Assembly: GCA_002281555.1 (NCBI GenBank)
Contig: NCGJ01000002.1
Location: 248,001-312,000, forward strand
Length of the DNA stretch: 64,000 bases
DNA from: Hydrogenophilales bacterium 28-61-23
GTDB taxonomy: Bacteria > Pseudomonadota > Gammaproteobacteria > Burkholderiales > Thiobacillaceae
Direction: 5' to 3'
A program made the position numbers and the translations under genes. Numbering within the stretch: the stretch's first letter is position 1; each line of letters starts with the position of its first letter. Positions 16,717 through 27,460 of the stretch are shown here, piece by piece. The notes beneath the pieces are model-generated. The model ran no database searches and was not told where the DNA came from. It saw only the letters and a list, made by a program, of their open reading frames with translations.

Positions 16717-19514
16717 TGGGTGTTCCCCTTCTTGTCCTTGTTGAGGGCCGGGTGATCGGCTTGCGGTCGGTCGAGGTGATAACCCTGGGCTTTGTCGACG
16801 CCCAGTTTGGCCAGCAATTTGAGCGTGGCTTCATCTTCGACGCATTCCGCGACCGTGGTTTTGCCAAGTCCGCGCGCCACTTCGACCATGCCGCGCACGA
16901 AGACCTGGTTTTCGTGATCGTGCGGCAGGTTGCGGATGAACATGCCGTCCAGCTTGATGGTGTCGACGCGGATGTGTTTCAGATAGGCGAAGGAGGCGAA
17001 GCCGGCGCCGAAATCGTCCAGGCAGACGCCGCAGCCGGTTTGTTTCAGCGCCTCGATGAAACGCTCTGCATCGGTGAGGTCGGAGACGGCGGCGGTTTCG
17101 GTGATTTCGATCAGCAGGCGGGCCGGTTCGGCCCGGTGTTCACGCAGCAGATCGGCGATGTAGTCCGGCAAGGCGGGGTCGTCGAACGAGCGGCCGGAAA
17201 TGTTGACGGCGATGGGCGGCGCATAGGGCCGCTCGCTCAGCAACTGGATGGCTTGGCGCAACACCCAGCGGTCGATTTCGAGAATCTTGTTGCTCTTTTC
17301 GGCAATCGGAATGAACAGGCCGGGCGACACCAGTTCGCCGGTCGTTTCGTCGCGCAGCCGTATCAACGCTTCCAGATGCACCAGTTCGCGGGTTTTGGTG
17401 CTGTAGACGCCCTGATAATGCAGTTCGAACAGATTTTCACGCAGCGCACGCGCCAGGCGCTCGTTCCACGATAGTCGGCTGACCATTTCCGGCGTGGTGT
17501 CCAGTTCGGCGCGGTAAGCCCGCCAGGCATTCTTGCCGGCCTGTTTGGCCTGGTACATGGCGGTATCGGCGCAAGCGACAAGTTGATCCTGATCGGCCGC
17601 GTGCAACGGGTACAGCGCAATACCCAGGCTGGACGAGATGTGCAGCGGCTGGCCCTGTGCCTGGCCGGTAAAGCGGAACGGAATCTGGGCGATGGCGCGA
17701 ACCACCCGCTCGGCCAGGGCTTCGGCCTGGGTCTCGTCGGCGCCGGGCAACAGGATGGCGAATTCGTCGCCGCCCAGGCGGAACAGCATTTCGTTGCGCC
17801 GGGTCAGGCCGGAGACTTCTCCGGCCACTCGCACCAACATCGAATCGCCCGCCGTATGGCCGAAGTGGTCGTTGATGGTCTTGAATTCGTCGAGGTCGAA
17901 ATACAGGAGCGCGGAAGGGGGGCCGTGGCGGGCGGAGTCCGCCAGCATGCGTTCAAGTTCGGCTTGGAAGCGATGCCGGTTGTATAGCCCGGTAAGCGAG
18001 TCGCGTTCGGCCAGATAGAGCAGTTGCTCGGCGGTCTGGCGTTCGCTGGTGACGTCTTCGTAGACCCACAGGTGGCCGATAAAGCGGGCGTCGCGGTCAC
18101 GTACCGCGTAGCTCAATTGAGTCACGATGCGGCCATCGTGCAAGATGATTTCAAAACTGCCGGCGTCGATCTGCTGGCTGAGCACAAGCGCGATGTAATC
18201 CTGGTAAGCCGCGGGCTGAGTCAGTTCACAGGCGCTACGCGCGAATAGCGCATCGATGCTCTGGCCGACCAGATCGACACCTTCCGATAGCCGCCAGATA
18301 TGGTTGAAAGCCGGGTTGTGGTAGATCACGCGCTGATCGGTACCGATAAACAGGATGCCCAGGTTCATCGCCGAGAGCAGGGCTTGCAAACGGGCGCGTT
18401 CGGCTTCGGCGCCGGCCAGGTATTGCAACGCTTGTTCTTCGGACGCCTTCAGGTCTGAAATGTCGCGAATACTCGCGCGTATACCCAGAAACTGGCCTTC
18501 ACGGCTGTAAATGGAATGCCAGTTGACCGCGGCCCAGAAGCTCGAGCCGTCCTTGCGCGACATGTGGAACTGAAAGCCCTCGCCGGTAGCGCCGCCCAAT
18601 GCGGATCGAAAGTGGGTTGCCGCTTCAACCCGATCGTCTTCCGCGATCAAACAAAGCGGAAAACCGGGCAAGGAGAGGCATTCGTCCGGTTTGTAACCGG
18701 TGATCCGTTCCACCGAAAGATTGACCCAGATGGCCTGCCCGGTCGGGTTGATCCAGAGTTCCAGATCGTAGGTGTAGTTGGCGATGGCAAAAAACCGTTG
18801 CTCGCTGTCACGCAATTCGGATAGCCGTGACTTGAGCTGGTCCGACATGGCGCGAAAAGCGATCGCCAGTTGACCCACTTCATCGGGCCCGGATGAAGGC
18901 AGCAAAGCATCGAAATTCTGGTCCGCCAGCGCATGGCTGGCTTCGGTCAGTTGTTTTAGCCGCCGCGTCAGCAAATAGCCGATCAGGGCCAGGGTCAGGA
19001 AAGTGAGGGCGACCGCGATCAGTCCGACATAAATGCCTTGGCGCACGGCGCGCTCACGCGCCTGGGCAAGAAATTCGGTGCTGATCCCGAAGCGCAAGCG
19101 GCCATATTCAGTCCCCGCGAGACGAATGGGCATTTCCGTGTCGAAAATCCGATCCTCGCCAATACCGATGGCGTCGTTCAACTTCGGCAAAGCCGTGTGG
19201 TTGTCGAGACCCGCATGGGCGACCCGGCGTCCGTCCTTATCCAGCAGAACCAGATAGACGTAGGCGTCATTACCGCGCGCCTCGGCCAGGATATCGTGTA
19301 GCGCGCCATAGTCGCGCTGCATCATCGGGGTGGCGAGGGCGGCGTTGAGCAGGGGGACGGCGCTATCGATGCGCAATTGGGTTTTCTGGATCAACTCCGT
19401 TTCCATCAAACGGAGATTGCTCACCACCAGCAGGCCCAGCATCAGCGCTTCAACCAGCAATCCTGCCAGGGTGAGTTTGAGCCAGAGCGGAATACGCAGT
19501 TGAGGCTGTTTCAC
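16713..19514 (-). CDS. Membrane sensor with HAMP, PAS, GGDEF and EAL domains
   Basis: 933 residues. TM1 is about 12-32, a periplasmic sensor ~33-164, TM2 ~165-189 and HAMP ~187-240. Two PAS domains follow (ISDLKASEE closes the first, YEDVTSERQ the second). The GGDEF domain has RLGGDEFAIL. The EAL domain keeps EALIR, AVNISGRSF, EITET, CLDDFGAGFASF, IKLDGMFI and AECVED. Catalytic residues of both output domains look intact, so it could make or degrade c-di-GMP. It overlaps the preceding gene for a PhnD-like binding protein and the following CZB-GGDEF gene (ATGA both times). The binding protein is therefore a likely ligand-presenting partner for the periplasmic domain. Confidence 0.93.
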   Translation of the reverse strand: MKQPQLRIPLWLKLTLAGLLVEALMLGLLVVSNLRLMETELIQKTQLRIDSAVPLLNAALATPMMQRDYGALHDILAEARGNDAYVYLVLLDKDGRRVAHAGLDNHTALPKLNDAIGIGEDRIFDTEMPIRLAGTEYGRLRFGISTEFLAQARERAVRQGIYVGLIAVALTFLTLALIGYLLTRRLKQLTEASHALADQNFDALLPSSGPDEVGQLAIAFRAMSDQLKSRLSELRDSEQRFFAIANYTYDLELWINPTGQAIWVNLSVERITGYKPDECLSLPGFPLCLIAEDDRVEAATHFRSALGGATGEGFQFHMSRKDGSSFWAAVNWHSIYSREGQFLGIRASIRDISDLKASEEQALQYLAGAEAERARLQALLSAMNLGILFIGTDQRVIYHNPAFNHIWRLSEGVDLVGQSIDALFARSACELTQPAAYQDYIALVLSQQIDAGSFEIILHDGRIVTQLSYAVRDRDARFIGHLWVYEDVTSERQTAEQLLYLAERDSLTGLYNRHRFQAELERMLADSARHGPPSALLYFDLDEFKTINDHFGHTAGDSMLVRVAGEVSGLTRRNEMLFRLGGDEFAILLPGADETQAEALAERVVRAIAQIPFRFTGQAQGQPLHISSSLGIALYPLHAADQDQLVACADTAMYQAKQAGKNAWRAYRAELDTTPEMVSRLSWNERLARALRENLFELHYQGVYSTKTRELVHLEALIRLRDETTGELVSPGLFIPIAEKSNKILEIDRWVLRQAIQLLSERPYAPPIAVNISGRSFDDPALPDYIADLLREHRAEPARLLIEITETAAVSDLTDAERFIEALKQTGCGVCLDDFGAGFASFAYLKHIRVDTIKLDGMFIRNLPHDHENQVFVRGMVEVARGLGKTTVAECVEDEATLKLLAKLGVDKAQGYHLDRPQADHPALNKDKKGNTQ

Positions 19515-20389
19515 TTCAATGCCTTACGTGTTTCCTTGAGATAGACATCGGCGCGTTTCATGACCGTCTCGTTGGCCGCTATCAGTTTGTTGTAGCCGGT
19601 CTGGCCGAGGAAATCGATGCCCTCAACCTCATTCTGGAATGTCAGCAGCAGCGTCTTCAGGCGCTCGGCCTGGGCTTTATCCATATCGGCCCGGGCAATC
19701 AGAACGAAGGCGGGAATATCGGCGATGTGCTTTAACACCACCAGTTTGCGGCGCAGGTCATCCGGCATCTGCACCATGCCCTGGCTGGTCGTGACCGCGG
19801 CGGCGGACAAGCCGGAAATCAAGGCATAGGCCGCACTGGCATGGGTTCGGTGTTCGATAACCTGATAATCCTGATTGGCCTCGAGGCCTTGCGTGTCGAG
19901 AAATTGCAGTGTGGCGGTAACTGTGATGGCGAGCCGGTCGATGACCGCGAGTTGCTTGCCCTTGAGATCCTGGATAGTGCGCAGCGGCCGTTCGGCCGCG
20001 CAGATCAGCAATGCGTCGTGATCCGGCACAAACTGCGCCAGCGGTTGTTGGCCGGCATCTTTTTGCGCGAGCCGGGCGAAGTGGGCGGGTGTGATCGTCA
20101 GGTCGAAATCGCCGCGCAAGGTGCGTTCCTGGAAACGGCGAAAGTCCGGCGCGCTCTCGATACGAACCGGCTGTTTCAGCGCTTTTTCCAGGTAAGCGCG
20201 CAACGGTTCGTAACGTTCCGTCAATACCCGCGCGCTGTGCGCCGGGACGATGCCCAGAATGAAGGTGGTTTTGGCATATGCCGGGGCTGGCTCCGGAGGG
20301 TTGGGCGCGGCGCTCGCGACTGAGGCCGAAAAAATCAGGGTCGGTGGCAACAGCCAGGAGGCTATGGTCAGGATGGCTTGCAGGAACAT
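19511..20389 (-). CDS. PhnD/SsuA/transferrin-family periplasmic binding protein
   Basis: 292 residues with an N-terminal signal peptide (hydrophobic ~5-20, AxA-type cleavage around SVASAAPNPP). The mature part has the family pattern TFILGIVPAHSARVLTERYEPLRAYLEKAL, the FDLTITPAHFARLA segment, DLKGKQLAVIDRLAITVTA and a late AYALISGLSAAAVT. The family binds phosphate, phosphite, phosphonate or other oxyanions. No ABC permease or ATPase is adjacent. The gene sits 1 bp after argA and overlaps the PAS-GGDEF-EAL receptor gene, which suggests signalling rather than transport. Confidence 0.85.
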   Translation of the reverse strand: MFLQAILTIASWLLPPTLIFSASVASAAPNPPEPAPAYAKTTFILGIVPAHSARVLTERYEPLRAYLEKALKQPVRIESAPDFRRFQERTLRGDFDLTITPAHFARLAQKDAGQQPLAQFVPDHDALLICAAERPLRTIQDLKGKQLAVIDRLAITVTATLQFLDTQGLEANQDYQVIEHRTHASAAYALISGLSAAAVTTSQGMVQMPDDLRRKLVVLKHIADIPAFVLIARADMDKAQAERLKTLLLTFQNEVEGIDFLGQTGYNKLIAANETVMKRADVYLKETRKALK

Positions 20390-20390
20390 T

Positions 20391-21710
20391 TCAACCCTCG
20401 ATTTGCTTGATCAGCACTTTGGAACGCCGTTGCCAGTTGTAAAGCGCTTTGCGCGGCGCCGGCAGATCTTCCGGTGCGCCCAGGACGAAGCCGCGTTCGA
20501 TGAACCAGTGGGTGGTGCGCGTGGTGAGCACGAACAATTGAGTCAGTCCGAGCTCCATTGCGGCTTCTTCGACCGAGGCCAGCAGGGCGTCGCCGCGGCC
20601 GCCGCGCTGAAATTCCCGCGCCACCGCCAGACAAGCCATCTCGGCAGCGCCGGCCTCGGGAAATGGATACAGCGCCACACAACCGACGATGCGTCCATCG
20701 AGTTCGTCGACGAAGAACTGTTCGACTTCTTGCTCCAGCCGTTCGCGCGAACGGCGCACCAGAATGCCGTCGGCCTCGAGCGGTTCGATCACCGACAAGA
20801 TGCCGCCGACATCGTCAATTGTGGCCGGGCGCAGGTTTTCCACCGATTGCCGTGTAACCATGGTGCCGACGCCGGCATGGGTGAACAGCTCCATCAACAC
20901 CGCGCCATCGACATCCGCGCTGATCAGATGCACTTTGCCGACGCCTTTTTTGCAGGCGTGGACGGCGTGCGGCAGATACAGCTTCATGTCGCCTTCCGGC
21001 AGTTCGCGCAGCAGCTTGGGCACTTGCGCGGCGGTGACCCGGTTGATGCGCCGGCCTTTGGCGTCGACGGTATCGCCATGGTCGAGGATGAAGACCAGTT
21101 TGGCCGCTTCCAGCGCGATGGCCGCCTGGGTGGCTACTTCTTCCAGGGTCAGGTTGAACACCTCGCCGGTGGGCGAGTAGCCGATCGGCGAGAGCAGGAC
21201 GATTTCGCCGGCATTGAGGCGGTCGCGGATCGGCGCGACGGCAATCTTGCGTACCTCGCCGGTGAATTGCAGATCGACGCCATCGACCACGCCGGCTGGC
21301 TGCGCGGTCACGTAATTGCCGGATGCGACGCGAATCTCGGCGCCCGCCATCGGCGTGTTGGGCAGGCCGACTGAAAGCAGGCTTTCGATATCCACCCGCA
21401 CCGAGCCGACCGCATCCTTGACGTGCTCCAGGGCGTCGGCGTCGGTTACGCGGCGGCCGCGAACATATTGCGCTTCGGCGGCCAGGCGCTCTTCGACCTG
21501 AGGCCGCACGCCATGCACCAGAACCAGGCGCACGCCGAGCGCGCTGAGCAGGTTGATGTCGTAAATCAGATCGACGAAATCATCGCGCAACATGGCTTCG
21601 CCGCCGAACGCAAAAACAAAGGTTTTGCCGCGAAAAGCGTGGATATAGGGCGCCGCGGCGCGGAACCACTCCACGAATGAGGTGGCATCCGCCTGTGCGA
21701 TTTTCGCCAT
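20391..21710 (-). CDS. argA: Amino-acid N-acetyltransferase (N-acetylglutamate synthase)
   Basis: 439 residues. The start at 21710 (MAKIAQADATSFVEWFR) is chosen over an upstream in-frame ATG because AGGAG lies 7 bp before it. The N-terminal amino-acid-kinase-like domain (KTFVFAFGGEAM, VLVHGVRPQVEERL, LLSPIGYSPTGEVFNL) has the regulatory fold of ArgA. The C-terminal GNAT domain (VEQFFVDELDGRIVGCVALY, REFQRGGRGDALLASVEE) transfers acetyl from acetyl-CoA to glutamate, the first step of arginine synthesis. It heads a minus-strand run with three signalling genes, an unusual context. Confidence 0.93.
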   Translation of the reverse strand: MAKIAQADATSFVEWFRAAAPYIHAFRGKTFVFAFGGEAMLRDDFVDLIYDINLLSALGVRLVLVHGVRPQVEERLAAEAQYVRGRRVTDADALEHVKDAVGSVRVDIESLLSVGLPNTPMAGAEIRVASGNYVTAQPAGVVDGVDLQFTGEVRKIAVAPIRDRLNAGEIVLLSPIGYSPTGEVFNLTLEEVATQAAIALEAAKLVFILDHGDTVDAKGRRINRVTAAQVPKLLRELPEGDMKLYLPHAVHACKKGVGKVHLISADVDGAVLMELFTHAGVGTMVTRQSVENLRPATIDDVGGILSVIEPLEADGILVRRSRERLEQEVEQFFVDELDGRIVGCVALYPFPEAGAAEMACLAVAREFQRGGRGDALLASVEEAAMELGLTQLFVLTTRTTHWFIERGFVLGAPEDLPAPRKALYNWQRRSKVLIKQIEG

Positions 21711-21797
21711 GGCTGACTCCTGTATTTCTGGCAACGGATAAATGAACACTGTTGTTACGGCGCGGAGCCGAAAAACTTGAATGCCGTTACCGGAAAG

Positions 21798-22529
21798 TTA
21801 GAAATCGCCCCAGACCGCCTGCATGGCGGCAATCGCCGCCAGGGCGGCCGTTTCGGTACGCAGGATACGCGGCCCCAGTCTGACCCGTTGGCAACCGGCG
21901 GCAACCGCGGCCCCGCGCTCGATCGGGTCGAAACCGCCTTCCGGCCCAGCCAACAACAGGATGCGGCCATTCGGCGCGGGCAGGTCGCGCAGGCCGGTTT
22001 CCGCTTCCGGGTCGAGCAGGTAACTCTGCATGGCATCGGCCTGGTTTTGCTGTTGCCGCAGCCAGGACATGAATTCCTGAATCTCGCCGACCGGCGGAAT
22101 GCGGTTGCGGCCGCATTGTTCGCAGGCTGCAACCACCACGCCCCGCCAGTGTTGCAAGCGCCGCTCGGCCTTGTCGCCGCTGAGCTTGACGATGGAGCGC
22201 CGCATGAATACAGGCTGGATCGCGGCGACGCCAAGTTCCACCGATTTCTGCAGGGTCAGATCCATGCGTTCGCCACTGGAAAGGCCTTGCACCAGGGTGA
22301 TGTGCAGATTCGATTCGCGCTTGGGTTCGGCGCGCTCCGTCAACCGAACCGCCGCGCTTTTGCCTTGTTGCGCCAGCGTGCCGTGGTATTCGACGCCATC
22401 GCCATTGAACAGCGTCACCGGTTCGCCTTCGCGCAGTCGTAGCGCGCCGATGGCATGGCGGGCGGTTTCCACGGGCAGTTCAATCAGCCGGCCAACGGCC
22501 AGCGGCAGGTCACAGTAGAAGCGGGGCAT
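21798..22529 (-). CDS. rsmE: 16S rRNA m3U1498 methyltransferase RsmE
   Basis: 243 residues, standard for the family. The N-terminal PUA-like domain is MPRFYCDLPLAVG to ~70. The SPOUT/trefoil-knot domain carries ITLVQGLSSGERMDLTLQKS, ELGVAAIQPVFMRRS, the AGPEGGFDPIE SAM-binding motif and LGPRILRTETAALAAI. It methylates N3 of U1498 in 16S rRNA. It is transcribed from the minus strand, divergently from the thioredoxin-like gene. Confidence 0.95.
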   Translation of the reverse strand: MPRFYCDLPLAVGRLIELPVETARHAIGALRLREGEPVTLFNGDGVEYHGTLAQQGKSAAVRLTERAEPKRESNLHITLVQGLSSGERMDLTLQKSVELGVAAIQPVFMRRSIVKLSGDKAERRLQHWRGVVVAACEQCGRNRIPPVGEIQEFMSWLRQQQNQADAMQSYLLDPEAETGLRDLPAPNGRILLLAGPEGGFDPIERGAAVAAGCQRVRLGPRILRTETAALAAIAAMQAVWGDF

Positions 22530-22611
22530 GGGCTAGGGCCGGATCATGGAAGAAAGCGGGACGCAGGCTGGTGATAATATCGCGCCACCTGATTTGACTG
22601 GAGTTGGCGGC

Positions 22612-23166
22612 ATGGTGCGCATGGAAACCCCGATCTGCGATTTCGGCTGGAAAGCCCCCGATTTCGCCTTGCCCGGCGTCGATGGAAAAACCTATTCGTT
22701 GCAAGATGCGGCCGGACCGAATGGCCTGCTGGTGATGTTCATCTGCAATCATTGTCCTTATGTCAAAGCCGTCATCGAACGCATTGTGCGCGATGTCGCG
22801 GAGCTGAAGACGATGGGGATCGGCTCGATCGCCATCATGTCGAACGACGCGAGCGAATATCCCGAGGACAGTTTCGACAACATGCGTTTGCTGGCTGAAC
22901 AACTCTCTTTCCCGATGCCTTACGTGCTGGATGCGACGCAAGACGTCGCCAAGGCCTACGGCGCGGTCTGCACGCCGGATTTCTTCGGCTTCAATCGAAA
23001 TCTCGAGTTGCAATATCGCGGCCGTCTGGACGAATCGCGCAAGGAAGCCGCGCCCGCCGACGCCCGCCGCGATCTGTTCGAAGCGATGAAACTGGTTGCG
23101 ACGACCCAGCGCGGCCCCGCCGACCAGATTCCGAGCATGGGTTGTTCGATCAAGTGGCTTTCCTGA
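22612..23166 (+). CDS. Thioredoxin-fold protein (redoxin/AhpC-TSA-like)
   Basis: 184 residues from the ATG at 22612, chosen because GGAG lies 8 bp upstream; an in-frame ATG upstream (22546) and one at 22621 are alternatives. The thioredoxin-fold sequence FGWKAPDFALPGVDGKTYSL is followed by FICNHCPYVKA with a redox-type C45-x-x-C48, then AYGAVCTPDFFGFN with the cis-Pro region. Such proteins are annotated as thioredoxin-family or thiol-peroxidase-like; the exact substrate is not known. No signal peptide is seen. The next gene starts 4 bp after the stop. Confidence 0.85.
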   Translation: MVRMETPICDFGWKAPDFALPGVDGKTYSLQDAAGPNGLLVMFICNHCPYVKAVIERIVRDVAELKTMGIGSIAIMSNDASEYPEDSFDNMRLLAEQLSFPMPYVLDATQDVAKAYGAVCTPDFFGFNRNLELQYRGRLDESRKEAAPADARRDLFEAMKLVATTQRGPADQIPSMGCSIKWLS

Positions 23167-23170
23167 GTCC

Positions 23171-23965
23171 ATGGCCGACCTGAATCTTCTGGTCGAGCAG
23201 GTCATCGCCGCGTGCCGCATGGTCGGCCGCGAGGAAATCATGCCGCGCTACATGAAAGTCGCGCACGAGCGCAAGGTCGATGGCAGCCTGCTCACCGAAG
23301 CCGACATCGCGGCCCAGGCCGCGTTGTTTCGGCATCTGCGGGAAATTGCGCCTTATCCGGTGCTCGGCGAGGAAATGACCGAAGCCGAGCAACACGAGGT
23401 CTGGGGCCTGGGCGATGATGGTTTCTGGTGCGTGGACCCGATCGACGGCACCAGTAATTTCGTCAACGGTCTGCCGTTCTTCGCAATCTCCGTGGCGTTG
23501 ATCCGGAACCGGAAGAGCGTACTGGGCGTGGTTTACGATCCCAGCGCCGATGAGGCGTTTTATGCGGTTGAAGGCCAGGGCGCGTTCATGAACGGCGAAC
23601 GCTTGCCACTGAAAACGCCGCCGACTGACCTGAGCCGCTGCATGGCGGGAATCGAACTGAAGCGGATCGACCGCACACTGGCTGGCCGATTGGCGTTCGA
23701 GCATCCGTTCAGTTCCCAGCGCAATCTGGGCGCGAGCACGCTGGATTGGTGCTATGTCGCGGCTGGTCGTATGCATGTTTATCTGCATGGCGGGCAAAAG
23801 TTGTGGGATTACGCGGCGGGTTGCCTGATTCTGAAAGAGTCCGGGGGGGCGGCCTGCGCGCTTGATGGCTCCGACTTTCGTGGCGAAGACCCCTGGAGCC
23901 GTTCGGTGCTTGCCGCCCTGACCCCGGATTTGTTGCGACAATGGAAAACATGGATAGGCGTTTGA
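23171..23965 (+). CDS. Inositol monophosphatase family protein
   Basis: 264 residues from the ATG at 23171. Metal- and phosphate-binding motifs of the family are present: PVLGEEMTEAE (the GEE glutamate), WCVDPIDGTSNFVNG (D-x-I/L-D-G-T) and KLWDYAAGCLILKESGG (WD near the C-terminus). The family includes inositol-1-phosphatases (SuhB), CysQ-type 3'(2'),5'-bisphosphate nucleotidases and fructose-1,6-bisphosphatases; sequence alone does not settle which. It is probably cotranscribed with the preceding thioredoxin-fold gene. Confidence 0.88.
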   Translation: MADLNLLVEQVIAACRMVGREEIMPRYMKVAHERKVDGSLLTEADIAAQAALFRHLREIAPYPVLGEEMTEAEQHEVWGLGDDGFWCVDPIDGTSNFVNGLPFFAISVALIRNRKSVLGVVYDPSADEAFYAVEGQGAFMNGERLPLKTPPTDLSRCMAGIELKRIDRTLAGRLAFEHPFSSQRNLGASTLDWCYVAAGRMHVYLHGGQKLWDYAAGCLILKESGGAACALDGSDFRGEDPWSRSVLAALTPDLLRQWKTWIGV

Positions 23966-24264
23966 GATTGGGCTGACGACTTTCCTGCTACCGATCAATA
24001 AATCCCAAACGCTTCACGCATTGGCGGGTGCTATCTATAAACAGCCCTTCAAAGAATATAAAAATATTTAAATTTCCTCATGGGAACACCCTAAAACTCT
24101 AAAAAAACAATGTGATATGGTGTTTTCATAATGCATCGGTGTCATTTCGCATGTCAGGAGTCAGACCTCACTCAGCTTGCTCATGCTTGATTGGCTGCGA
24201 CATAATCAAAACTTTCCGCCCATCAGGGCCAAGATTTCGGTTTTTTCTTTGAGGAAACAAAGAC
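23966..24264 (+). promoter_or_regulatory. Upstream region of the tkt-gap-pgk-pyk-fba cluster, candidate promoter
   Basis: 299 bp, clearly richer in A and T than the surroundings around 24040-24210. The best promoter match is TTGCTC (24177-24182), an 18-bp spacer and CATAAT (24201-24206). A clear ribosome binding site (GAGGAAA) precedes the tkt ATG. An autotroph might carry a CbbR site here, but I cannot identify one with confidence. Confidence 0.4.
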
Positions 24265-26250
24265 ATGGCAACACGTAACGACCTCGCAAACGCAATCCGC
24301 GCCCTTGCAATGGATGCTGTCGAGAAAGCCAAGTCCGGTCACCCGGGCGCCCCGATGGGCATGGCGGAAATCTCTGAAGTGCTCTGGAATCATCACCTGC
24401 GCCACAATCCGGCCAATCCGAAATGGGCTGATCGCGACCGTTTCGTGTTGTCCAACGGCCATGGCTCCATGCTGATTTACGCCCTGCTGCACCTGACCGG
24501 GTACGACCTCGGCATCGACGACCTGAAGAATTTCCGCCAACTGCATTCCAGGACACCGGGCCACCCTGAACTGGGTTACACCCCCGGCGTCGAGACCACC
24601 ACCGGCCCGCTCGGCCAGGGCATCACCAACGCCGTCGGCATGGCGCTGGCCGAGAAGCTGATGGCGCACGAGTTCAACAAGCCCGGCCTCGACATCGTCA
24701 ACCACCACACCTATGTGTTCATGGGCGACGGTTGCATGATGGAAGGCATTTCGCACGAAGCTTGCGCGTTGGCCGGCACCTGGAAACTGAACAAGCTGGT
24801 CGCGTTCTGGGACGACAACGGCATCTCCATCGACGGCCACACCGACGGCTGGTTTACCGACGACACGCCGAAGCGTTTCGAAGCCTATGGCTGGAACGTC
24901 ATCGCCGGAGTCGACGGCCATGACGCCGTCGCCCTGGAAGCCGCCATCCAGAAGGCCAAGCAGTCCGCCGACAAGCCGACCCTGATCTGCTGCAAAACCA
25001 TCATCGGCAAGGGCTCGCCCAACAAGGAAGGCACCCACGACGTGCACGGCGCGGCGCTGGGCCAGGCGGAAATCGACGCCACCCGCGCGAATCTGGGTTG
25101 GAACCACGAGCCGTTCGTGATTCCGCAGGACGTCTACGACGGCTGGGATGCCAAGACCAAGGGCGAGGGCCTGGAAAAGCTGTGGAACAACAAGTTCGCC
25201 GAGTATGCCGCGCAGTTCCCGGCTGAGGCCGCCGAGTTCACCCGCCGGATGAACGGCGATCTGCCCGCCGACTGGTCTGGCCGCGTGCAAGCCGCGCTGG
25301 CGACCACGCTGGAGAAGGCGGAAACCGTCGCGACCCGCAAGGCCAGCCAACTGGCCATCGAGCGCCTGATTTCCACGCTGCCCGAGCGCGTTGGCGGTTC
25401 CGCCGACCTGACCGGCTCCAATCTGACCAACTGGCCCGGCTGCCACCCGCTGCATCGCAACGCCGGCGGCAATTACATTTCCTATGGCGTGCGCGAGTTC
25501 GGCATGAGCCACATCATGAACGGCATGGCGCTGCATGGCGGCATCTTCCCGTTCGGCGGCACCTTCCTGATGTTCTCGGAATACGCCCGCAATGCCCTGC
25601 GCATGTCCGCGCTGATGAAGCAGCGCGTGGTCTACGTGTTCACCCACGACTCCATCGGTCTGGGCGAAGACGGCCCGACCCACCAGCCGGTCGAGCAGAC
25701 CGCCACCCTGCGCATGATCCCCAACATGACCGTCTGGCGTCCTTGCGACACCACCGAAACCCTGGTCGCCTGGGCGGCCAGCGTCGAGAAAAAAGACGGC
25801 CCGAGCTGCCACATCCTGTCGCGCCAGAACCTGCCTTTCGTCAAGCGTTCCGACGCCCAGATCGCCGATATCCGCAAGGGCGGCTATGTGTTGTCCGATG
25901 CCGCCGACGCCAAGGTGGTGCTGATCGCCACCGGTTCCGAAGTGGAACTGGCGCTGAAGGCCCAGGAAGCCCTGAAGGCCGACGGTATTGCCGCCCGCGT
26001 GGTGTCGATGCCTTCCACCAACGAGTTCGACAAGCAGGACAAGGCCTACAAGGACAGCGTGCTGTTGCCCACCGTGCACAAGGTCGCCATCGAAGCTGGT
26101 GTCACCGACGGCTGGTGGAAGTATGTCGGTCTGCGCGGCGCCGTGATCGGCCTGGATCGTTTCGGCGAATCCGCCCCCGCTCCTCAGCTCTTCAAGGAGT
26201 TCGGTTTCACGGTCGAGAACGTGGTCGCCAAGGTCAAGGGCGTGCTGTAA
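24265..26250 (+). CDS. tkt: Transketolase
   Basis: 661 residues, full length. The N-terminal ThDP domain has [31 protein letters not shown] and [15 protein letters not shown] (GDG motif). The middle domain has [19 protein letters not shown]. The C-terminal domain follows. It moves two-carbon units between sugar phosphates in the pentose-phosphate pathway and the Calvin cycle. It is the first gene of the run tkt-gap-pgk-pyk-fba. The gap to gap is 40 bp. Confidence 0.97.
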   Translation: MATRNDLANAIRALAMDAVEKAKSGHPGAPMGMAEISEVLWNHHLRHNPANPKWADRDRFVLSNGHGSMLIYALLHLTGYDLGIDDLKNFRQLHSRTPGHPELGYTPGVETTTGPLGQGITNAVGMALAEKLMAHEFNKPGLDIVNHHTYVFMGDGCMMEGISHEACALAGTWKLNKLVAFWDDNGISIDGHTDGWFTDDTPKRFEAYGWNVIAGVDGHDAVALEAAIQKAKQSADKPTLICCKTIIGKGSPNKEGTHDVHGAALGQAEIDATRANLGWNHEPFVIPQDVYDGWDAKTKGEGLEKLWNNKFAEYAAQFPAEAAEFTRRMNGDLPADWSGRVQAALATTLEKAETVATRKASQLAIERLISTLPERVGGSADLTGSNLTNWPGCHPLHRNAGGNYISYGVREFGMSHIMNGMALHGGIFPFGGTFLMFSEYARNALRMSALMKQRVVYVFTHDSIGLGEDGPTHQPVEQTATLRMIPNMTVWRPCDTTETLVAWAASVEKKDGPSCHILSRQNLPFVKRSDAQIADIRKGGYVLSDAADAKVVLIATGSEVELALKAQEALKADGIAARVVSMPSTNEFDKQDKAYKDSVLLPTVHKVAIEAGVTDGWWKYVGLRGAVIGLDRFGESAPAPQLFKEFGFTVENVVAKVKGVL

Positions 26251-26287
26251 CGTTTTTCCAGAATACTGTTTTCACACAAGGAGCTAA

Positions 26288-27289
<1,002 letters not shown>

Positions 27290-27297
27290 TGCAATGC

Positions 27298-27391
27298 GTG
27301 AAAAGTGAAGGGTGACTCGCCGCTCTGCGGCTCAAGTGAAATGTGGGACCGAATGGTTTTCACGTTTCACTTTTCACCCTTCACGTTTCAC
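27298..27391. repeat. GTGAAA-type dispersed inverted repeat, copy A (gap/pgk)
   Basis: Left arm GTGAAAAGTGAAGGGTGA (27298-27315) is answered by CACTTTTCACCCTTCAC within 27360-27391, so the element forms a large hairpin. It lies 8 bp after the gap stop, between two genes of an operon. The same words occur near 47.2, 48.9 and 53.5 kb. Confidence 0.75.
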
Positions 27392-27460
27392 ATTCTTTTT
27401 CTGAGTTGTAAGGCCTGAGCCCACTCAGCCCTTACCACTTACCTGATCAGGAGAATCCAA

